NCBI RefSeq assembly: GCF_022539505.1
Contig: NC_061514.1
Location: forward strand, 37,477,769 to 37,541,768
Direction: 5' to 3'
DNA from: Lolium rigidum
Lineage: Eukaryota > Streptophyta > Magnoliopsida > Poales > Poaceae
Length of the DNA stretch: 64,000 bases
Shown: positions 56,024 to 64,000 of the stretch, piece by piece
How the letters are laid out: every line of letters starts with the position of its first letter
Numbering within the stretch: position 1 is the stretch's first letter
Notes under the pieces: model-generated
Told to the model about the DNA's origin: nothing
Database searches by the model: none
What the model saw: only the letters and a program-made list of their open reading frames with translations
Made by a program: the position numbers and the translations under genes

Positions 56024-58558
56024 TTCACACAACCCATTATTTTACTTCTGCACTTTATTTTATATTTGAGTCTTGGAAGTTGTTACTACTGTAGCAACCT
56101 CTTCTTATCTTTATTTTATTGCATTATTGTGCCAAGTAAAGTCTTTGATAGTAAAGCCAATACTAGATTTGGATTGCTGCGTAGGAACAGATTTCTTGCT
56201 GTCACGAATTTGAGCAGTAGTCCCTGTAGAAAAATTAAAAAAATCTGCCAATTTACGTGCGTGTTCCTAAGATATGTACGCAACTTTCATTCAATTTGGG
56301 CATTTTCATCTGAGCAAGTCTGGTGCCACTTTAAAATTCGTCTTTACGAACTGTTCTGTTTTGACAGATTCTGCCTTTTATTTCGCATTGCCTGTTTTGC
56401 TATGTTTGATGGATTTCTTTGTTCCATTAACTTTCAGTAGCTTTGTGCAATGTCCAGAAGTGTTAAGAATGATTATGTCACCTCTGAATATATGAATTAT
56501 GCACTGACCCTCTAATGAGTTTGTTTCGAGTTTGGTGTGGAGGAAGTTTTCAAGGGTCAAAAGAGGAGGATGATACAATATGATCAAGAAGAGTGAAAAG
56601 TCAAAGCTTGGGGATGCCCCCGTGGTTCATCCCTGCATATTTTAAGAAGACTCAAGCGTCTAAGCTTGGGGATGCCCAAGGCATCCTTTCTTCATCGACA
56701 ACTTATCAGGTTCCTCTAGTGAAACTATATTTTTATTCCGTCACATCTTATGTGCTTTACTTGGAGCGTCTGTTTGTTTTTGTTTGAATAAATCGGATCC
56801 TAGCATTCTTTGTTTGGGAGAGAGACACGCTCCGCTGTTTCGTATGAACACATGTGTTCTTAGCTTCATCTTTAATGTTCATTGCGAAAGTTGGACTATT
56901 TGATTCATTGTTATATGGTTGGAAACGGAAAATGCCGCATGTGGTAAATGGTTTAATGTCTTGAATAATGTGATACTTGGCAATTGTTGTGCTCATATAG
57001 ATTTTGTTTAAGCTCTTGCATCATGTACCTTGTACCCATTAATGAATAACTACATAGAGCTTGTTAAAATTTGGTTTGCATGATTGATCTCTAGAGTCTA
57101 GATATTTTCTGGTTAAGGTGTTTGAACAACGAGGAGACAATATAAAGTCTTATAATACCTACAATATGTTCATATGTGAGCTTTGCTGCACCTTTTATAC
57201 TTGAGTTTGCTTCAAACAACCTTGCTAGCCTAGCCTTGTATTGAAAGGAATTCTTCTCGTGCATCCAAATCCTTGAGCCAATAACCATGCCATTTGTGTC
57301 CACCATACCTACCTACTACATGGTATTTCTCCGCCATTGCAAAGTAAATTACTTGAGTGCTACCTTTAAATTTCTATTCTTTGTCTTTACAATATATAGC
57401 TCATGGGACAAATAGCTTAAAAACTATTGTGGTGAAGAATATGTACTTATGTGTCTTATTTCTTAATAAGTTGCTTGTTGAGCGGTAACCATGTTTCTGG
57501 GGACGCCATCAACTTTACCTTTGTTGAATATCATGTGAGTTGCTATGCATGTTCGTCTTGTCCGAAGTAAGAGCGATTTTCATGATCAAATGGTTTGAGT
57601 ATGCATACTCGTTAGAGAAGAACATTGGGCCGCTAACTAAAGCCATGATTCATGGTGGAAGTTTCAGCTTTGGACAATCAATCCTCAATCTCTTATGAGA
57701 ATATTAATTGTTGTTGAATGCTTATGCATTAAAGAGGAGTCCATTATTTGTTGTCTATGTTGTCCCGGTATGGATGTCTAAGTTGAGAATAATCAAAAGC
57801 GAGAAATCCAATGCGAGCTTTCTCCTTAGACCTTTGTACATGCGGCATAGAGGTACCCCTTTGTGACACTTGGTTGAAACATATGCTATGCAATGATAAT
57901 CCGTGTTAATCCAAGCTAATTAGGACAAGGTGTGAGCACTATTAGTATACTATGCATGAGGCTTGCGACTTATAAGATGTATTATACATAACACATATGC
58001 TTTATTACTACCGTTGACAAAATTGTTTCTTGTTTTCAAAATGAAAAGCTCTAGCACAAATATAGTAATCAATGCTTCCCTCTGCGAATGGCCTATCTTC
58101 TACTTTATTGTTGAGTCGGTTTACCTATTCTTTCTATCCTGAAGCAAACATTTGTATCAACTGTGTGCATTGATTCTTACATGTTTACCTATTGCACTTG
58201 TTATATTACTTTGTGTTGACAATTATCCATGAGATATATATGTTGAAGTTGAAAGCAACCGCTGAAACTTATATCTTCCTTTGTGGTTCTTCAATACCTT
58301 TACTTCGAATTTATTGCTTTATGAGTAACTCTTATGCAAGTCTTATTGATGCTTGTCTTGAGAGTACTATTCATGAAAAGTCTTTGCTATATGATTCATT
58401 AGTTTACTCATTATCTTCATCATTGCTTCGAATCGCTGCATTCATCTCATATGCTTTACAATAGTATGATCAAGATTATGATAGCATGTCACTTCAGAAA
58501 TTATCTTTGTTATCGTTTACCTACTCGAGGGCGAGTAGGAACTAAGCTTGGGGATGCT
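56024..58558 (+). other. non-coding 3' internal region of the Athila-like element
   Basis: Homologous to the reverse complement of 24510-26820. Ends with the polypurine tract aagcttggggatgct at 58544-58558. No coding motif. Confidence 0.75.
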
Positions 58559-60152
58559 TGATACGTCCCAAACGTATCTATAATTTCTTATGTTCCATGC
58601 TACTTTTATGATGATACTCACATGTTTTATACACATTATATGTCATATTTATGCATTTTCCGGCACTAACCTATTGACGAGATGCCGAAGAGCCGATTCG
58701 TTGTTCTCGCTGTTTTTGGTTTCAGAAATCCTAGTAAGGAAATATTCTCGGAATTGGACGAAATCAACACCCAGGGTCCTATTTTTGCACGAAGCTTCCA
58801 GAAGACCGGAGAGGAAACGAAGTGGGGCCACGAGATGGCGACACAACAAGGCGGCGCAGCCCAAGCCCTAGCCGCGCCAGCCTGTTGTGTGGGGCCCTCT
58901 GACCCTCCCGACTCTGCCCTTCCGCCTACTTAAAGCCTCTGTCGCGAAACCCCCAGTACCGAGAGCCACGATACGGAAAACCTTCCAGAGACGCCGCCGC
59001 CGCCAATCCCATCTCGGGGGATTCAGGAGATCGCCTCCGGCACCCTGCCGGAGAGGGAATCATCTCCCGGAGGTCTCTTCATCGCCATGATCGCCTCCGG
59101 ATCGATGTGTGAGTAGTTCACCCCTGGACTATGGGTCCATAGCGGTAGCTAGATGGTTGTCTTCTCCTCATTGTGCTATCATGTTAGATCTTGTGAGCTG
59201 CCTATCATGATCAAGATCATCTATTTGTAATCCTTCATGTTGTGTTTGTTGGGATCTGATGAATATTGAATACTATGTCAAGTTGATTATCAATCTATCA
59301 TATATGTTATTTATGTTCTTGCATGCTCTCCGTTGCTAGTAGAGGCTCGGCCAAGTTGATACTTGTGACTCCAAGAGGGGGTATTTATGCTCGATAGTGG
59401 GTTCATGCCTCCATTAAATCTGGGACGATGTGAGAAAGTTCTAAGGTTGTGGATGTGCTCGTTGCCACTAGAGATAAAACATCGATGCTTTGTCTAAGGA
59501 TATTTGTGTTGATTACATTACGCACCATACTTAATGCAATTGTCTGTTGTTTACAACTTAATATCGGAGGGGTTCGGATGATAACCTAAAGGTGGACTTT
59601 TTAGGCATAGATGCATGTCGGATAGCGGTCTATGTACTTTGTCGTAATGCCCCGATTAAATCTCATAGTACTCATCATGATATATGTATGTGCATTGTTA
59701 TGCCTTCTTTATTTGTCAATTGCCCAACCGTAATTTGTTCACCCAACATCTGCTATCTTATGGGAGAGACACCACTAGTGATCTGTGGCCCGGTCCTATT
59801 CTTTACATCCGAAATACAATCTCATCGCAATTGTTCTTTACTCGTTCTTCGCAAACAACCATCATCATACACACTATACATCTAATCCTTTGTTTACGAG
59901 CAAGCCGGTGAGATTGAGAACCTCACCGTTACGTTGGGGCAAAGTTCCGTGATTGTGTTGTGCGGGTTCCACGTTGGCGCCGGAATCCCCGGTGTTGCGC
60001 CGCACTACACTCCTCCGCCATCAACCTTCAACGTGCTTCTTGGCTCCTACTGGTTCGATAAACCTTGGTTTCTTTCTGAGGGAAAACTTGCTACTGTATG
60101 CATCACACCTTCCTCTTGGGGTTCCCAACAGACGTGTCGACTGCACGCATCA
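58559..60152 (+). repeat. 3' LTR of the Athila-like element
   Basis: Matches 47887-49475. Followed by the right TTATG duplication at 60153-60157. Confidence 0.92.
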
Positions 60153-60387
60153 TTATGCTGAGGCTGCCTCCGTTAAAAGTGAAATGATGTGAATGTACGA
60201 CCCAAGCCCTGTGCAGTTCCCGGGTTGACAGTTGGTTTTCACCGGGAGGCCAAGCTCATGGGGAGAGGTGCCTATACTAGGGTATATAAGTGAAAGGTTA
60301 AGGTTGATGATCCGCGTACTGAGTTACGATGATTCGGGGTTATCCTCGACGGATGTAATCAAAAGTTGTGGCACAAGAGTACAACCT
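60153..60387 (+). other. third piece of the ~4.2-kb LTR-like sequence
   Basis: Non-coding. Continues 46409-47886 across the Athila-like insertion and ends in the left AACCT duplication of the solo LTR. Confidence 0.6.
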
Positions 60388-61975
60388 TGATGCGTGTAGT
60401 TGACACGTCCGTTGGGAACCCCAAGAGGAAGGTGTGATGCGCACAGCGGCAAGTTTCCCTCAGTAAGAAACCAAGGTTTAATCGAACCAGTAGGAGTCAA
60501 GAAGCACGTTGAAGGTTGATGGCGGCGGGATGTAGTGTGGCGCAACACCGGAGATTCCGGCGCCAACGTGGAACCCGCACAACACAACCAAAGTACTTTG
60601 CCCCAATGAAACAGTGAGGTTGTCAATCTCACCGGCTTGCCGTAACAAAGGATTAACCGTATTGTGTGGAAGATGATTGTTTGCAAGAAAACAAGTAAAA
60701 CAAGTATTGCAAGTAGATTTGTATTTCGAGTATAAAAGAATGGACCGGGGTCCACAGTTCACTAGAGGTGTCTCTCCCATAAGATAAAAGCATGTTGGGT
60801 GAACAAATTACAGTCGGGCAATTGACAAATAGAGAGGGCATAACAATGCACATACATGACATGATAAATATAGTGAGATTTAATTGGGCATTACGACAAA
60901 GTACATAGACCGCCATCCAAGCATGCATCTATGCCTAAAAAGTCCACCTTCGAGTTATCATCCGAACCCTTCCGATATTAAGTTGCAAAACAACGGACAA
61001 TTGCATTAAGTATGGTGCATAATGTAATCAATAACTACATCCTTAGACATAGCATCAATGTTTTATCCCTAGTGGCAACAAGACATCCATTATCTTAGGG
61101 GTTTCGTCACTCCCCGCATTCACGGAGACATGAACCCACTATCGAGCATAAATACTCCCTCTTGGAGTTAAGAGCGAAAACTTGGCCGCAGCCTCTACTA
61201 ATAACGGAGAGCATGCAAGATCATAAACAACACATAGGTAATAACTTGATAATTAACATGACATAGTATTCTCTATCCATCGGATCCCGACAAACACAAC
61301 ATATACTATTACAGATAGATGATCTTGATCATGTTAGGCAGCTCACAAGATCCAACAATGAAGCACAATGAGGAGAAGACAACCATCTAGCTACTGTTAT
61401 GGACCCATAGTCCAGGGGTGAACTACTCACTCATCACTCCGGAGGCGACCATGGCGGTGAAGAGTCCTCCGGGAGATGAATCCCCTCCCGGCAGGGTGCC
61501 GGAGGAGATCTCCGAATCCCCCGAGATGGGATTGGCGGCGGCGTCTCGCAAGGTTTTCCGTATCGTGGCTCTCTGCACCGGGGTTTCGCGACGGAGGCTA
61601 TTTGTAGGCGGAAGGGCAGGTAAAGAGGCGGCACGAGGGGCCCACACCATAGGTCGGCGCGGCCGGGCCTCGGGCCGCGCCGCCCTGGTGTGTCGCCACC
61701 TCGTGGCCCCACTTCGACTCTCCTTCGGTCTTCCGGAAGCTTCGTGGCAAAATAGGACCCCGGGCGTTGATTTCGTCCAATTCCGAGAATATTTCGTTAC
61801 TAGGATTTCGAAACCAAAAACAGCTAGAAACAAGCAACTAGCTCTTCGGCATCTTGTTAATAGGTTAGTTCCAGAAAATGCACGAATATGACATAAAGTG
61901 TGCATAAAACATGTAGATATCATCAATAATGTGGCATGGAACATAAGAAATTATCGATACGTCGGAGACGTATCA
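60388..61975 (-). mobile_element. solo LTR, Athila-like (1,588 bp), TSD AACCT
   Basis: On the minus strand it starts TGATACGTCTCCGACGTATC and ends ACTACACGCATCA. Exact duplications aacct flank it (60383-60387, 61976-61980). With no internal region it is the product of recombination between the two LTRs of a former full element. Confidence 0.95.
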
Positions 61976-61980
61976 AACCT

Positions 61981-62639
61981 CTGCAGAGTGTTAAACCTAT
62001 TCGAATAGCCGTGTCCACGGTTACGGACGATTGGAAAGGCCATAATGTTCCTTGTCAGAACTTTTGTCTTAAAAAGGATGGGTGAATTGAAAGGTGACAT
62101 GACTTGAATTACCATTGATTTGGTGGGAATGACACTAATGTTCCCACTCGAGTTAGTTAGCTAAAATGAGGATTCTTTACTAAATGTTTATGAACTAAAC
62201 TTGGCTTTATGCAAATAAACCTAGAGCTTAGCACCCTTATTAAAAATTGATAAGTAATTACATTAGTCTTAGTTTGCGAGTACTTTAAAGTACTCACGGC
62301 TGTGTCCCTGGCTATTCAAATGCCAGACTATGAAGAGGAGCCCCAGTATCAAGATGACGGACAACAGGACGTCTACGATAACTAGGAGCATCTTCTAACG
62401 TCAAGCGTTGCCTGTGGAATAGATAGTCCACTAATACTTCGCTTCCGCTACTTATTGTGTTGTTGAACAATCTATTTGTATAATATTGGATCATGTGATC
62501 CATTGTTGTAAGACATGTATGTGTTGTAATAAATGATGACTCTATGCTACTTAACTATTATGTCTCGCAAAAACAATCTTCCTGGGATTGCGATGTATGG
62601 CATAATAGGCATCTGGACTTAAAAATCCGGGTGTTGACA
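61981..62639 (+). other. last piece of the ~4.2-kb LTR-like sequence
   Basis: Non-coding, ends tccgggtgttgaca at 62639. Contains a short acidic-coding stretch (62325-62384) that is too short to call. Confidence 0.55.
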
Positions 62640-62640
62640 C

Positions 62641-63190
62641 GTTGACAAAATTGTTTCCATGTTTCCAAAATAAAAAGCTCTAGCACAAGAGTAATCCCTG
62701 CTTCCCTCTGCGAAGGGCCTTTCTTTTACTTTATGTTGAATCAGTTTACCTACTTCTTTCTATCTTAGAAGCAAATACTTGTGTCAACTGTGTGCATTGA
62801 TTCTTACATACTTTCTTATTTGCATTCATCATATTACTTTGTGTTGACAATTATCCATGAGATAAACATGTTGAAGTTGAAAGCAACTGGTGAAACTTAT
62901 ATCTTCCTTTGTGTTGCTTCAAAACCTTCTATTAAGAATCTATTGCTTTATGAGTTAACTCTTATGCAAGACTTATTGATGCTTGTCTTGAAAGTACTAT
63001 TCATGAAAAGTCTTTGCTATATGATTCAGTTGTTTACTCATTATCTTTACCATTGCTTTGAATCACTTCATTCATCTCATATGCTTTACAATAGTATTGA
63101 TCAAGCTTATGATAGTAGCATGTCACTTCAGAAATTATCCTTGTTATCGTTACCTACTCGAGGGCGAGTAGGACTAAGCTTGGGGATGCT
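62641..63190 (+). mobile_element. truncated Athila-like element, 3' internal end
   Basis: Begins abruptly at gttgacaaaattgtttcc, which corresponds to about 58014 in the neighbouring element, and runs to the polypurine tract aagcttggggatgct (63177-63190). The rest of the interior and 5' LTR are missing. Confidence 0.85.
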
Positions 63191-64000
63191 TGATACGTCT
63201 CAAACGTATCTATAATTTCTTATGTTCCATGCTAGTTTTATGACAATACTCACATGTTTTATATACACTTTACATCATTTTGATGCATTTTCCGGCACTA
63301 ACCTATTAACAAGATGCCGAAGCGCCGCTTCCTCGTTTTCTCGCTGTTTTTGGTTTCAGAAATCTTACACAGGAAATATTCTCGGAATTGGACGAAACAA
63401 AAGCCCACGGTCTTATTTTCCACGGAGCCTTCCAGAACGCCGAAGGAGAGACGGAGAGGGGCCAAGGGGGCCCCACACCACAAGGCGGCGCGGCCAGGAG
63501 GGGGGGGGCGCCCACCTATGGGGTGGGCCCCTCGGGACTCCTCCGACTCTGCCCCTTCGCCTATTTATTCTCCCCGTCGCGAAAACCCTAGTACCGAGAG
63601 CCACGCTATGAGAAAGTTCCAGAGACGCCGTCGCCGCCAATCCCATCTCGGGGGATTCAGGAGATCGCCTCCGGCACCCTGCCGGAGAGGGGAATCATCA
63701 CCAGAGGACTCTACATCATCATGCCCGCCTCCGGATTGATGCGTGAGTAGTTCATCCTTGGACTATGGGTCCATAGCGATAGCTAGATGGTTGTCTTCTC
63801 CTCTTGTGCTATCATGTTTAGATCTTGTGAGCTGCCTAACATGATCAAGATCGTCTATTTGTAATGCTACATGTTGTGTTTGTTGGGATCCGATGAATAT
63901 GGAATACTATGTCAAGTTGATTATTGATCTATTATATATGTGTTGTTTATGATCTTGCATGTTCTCCGTTGCTAGTAGAGGCTCGGCCAAGTTGATACTT
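63191..64000 (+). repeat. 3' LTR of the truncated Athila-like element (continues past the window)
   Basis: Starts TGATACGTCTCAAACGTATC and matches the first half of the 47887 and 58559 LTRs. Cut off by the window end. Confidence 0.9.

Larger units (their letters stand above)
47887..60152 (+). mobile_element. Athila-like Gypsy element, non-autonomous (12.3 kb with insert), TSD TTATG
   Basis: LTRs 47887-49475 (1,589 bp) and 58559-60152 (1,594 bp) bound the element, with exact duplication ttatg at 47882-47886 and 60153-60157. The LTR begins TGATACGTCCCAAACGTATC and ends GTCGACTGCACGCATCA. The primer site TGGCGCCGTTGCCGGGGA and polypurine tract AAGCTTGGGGATGCT are in place. The interior has one short ORF and no pol. 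A 5.3-kb TIR transposon (50141-55442) later inserted into the ORF. Without it the element is about 6.6 kb including one copy of the 353-bp duplication. Confidence 0.93.
37500..62639 (+). mobile_element. old LTR-like sequence of ~4.2 kb, split by three later insertions
   Basis: The outer pieces are 37500-39375, 46409-47886, 60153-60387 and 61981-62639. The two later junctions are proven by the target duplications of the inserted elements. The reassembled sequence starts TGTAATGTCCCAGG and ends GGTGTTGACA, giving TG...CA termini, and has a TATA box (38394-38403) followed by transcript-like sequence. No protein domain is present. The simplest reading is a solo or partial LTR of a large-LTR Gypsy family, but a matching second copy or target duplication was not found. 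The right flank is interrupted by another element at 62641. Confidence 0.5.

Noticed and set aside
37495..62644. Target duplication for the ~4.2-kb LTR-like sequence
   Set aside because: The left flank acgac and right flank cgttg do not match, and the right flank belongs to another inserted element.

Overview
This is a repeat-dense stretch of a grass nuclear genome, most likely a cool-season (pooid) grass such as a ryegrass, fescue, oat or Triticeae relative. The evidence is the retrotransposon types (Athila-like Gypsy elements with LTRs starting TGATACGTC, a Tat-like Gypsy element with an antisense ORF, short-LTR Copia elements), an Au-SINE-like element, a Stowaway MITE starting CTCCCTCCGTCC, and plant-only gene families (SAUR, F-box/DUF295, B3, FAR1). 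There is no bacterial, phage, CRISPR, rRNA or tRNA content. The species cannot be fixed from sequence alone.

Layout. 1-1030: 3' end of a Copia element. 2686-7640: complete Copia element on the minus strand with 5-bp target duplication CGTTC. 8575-8833: Stowaway MITE. 10698-11120: an intact SAUR gene (minus), the only clearly intact ordinary host gene. 12.0-12.4 kb: a SINE inside a 22-bp inverted-repeat pair. About 13.5-35.6 kb: remains of a large gene-carrying DNA transposon with a ULP1-like cysteine protease fragment (+), a FAR1/MULE-type transposase (-), a second long ULP-like gene (+), and short-repeat arrays at both flanks. The second ULP-like gene is split by an Athila-like element (22792-29679, TSD GTGTT). 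The right-hand array runs into a 100-N assembly gap at 35578-35677.

35.7-37.5 kb: a MITE-like sequence with a hAT-like element nested in it. 37500-62639: one older LTR-like sequence of about 4.2 kb, broken by three insertions. These are a Tat-like non-autonomous Gypsy element (39376-46408), an Athila-like element (47887-60152, TSD TTATG) and a solo Athila-like LTR (60388-61975, TSD AACCT). The 47887-60152 element is itself interrupted by a 5.3-kb TIR transposon (50141-55442) carrying a B3-domain gene and an F-box/DUF295 gene copy, flanked by a 353-bp direct duplication. 62641-64000: a further truncated Athila-like element that leaves the window.

Two themes run through the window. First, gene mobilisation: two DNA transposons carry host-type genes (ULP protease, FAR1, B3, DUF295). 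Second, a systematic one-base disagreement between repeat copies, CTG versus CTCG (CAG versus CGAG), also sits at the frameshifts in conserved motifs of the integrase, FAR1, B3 and DUF295 genes. This looks like base-calling error at CHG sites, probably methylated, so many pseudogene frameshifts reported here may be artefacts.
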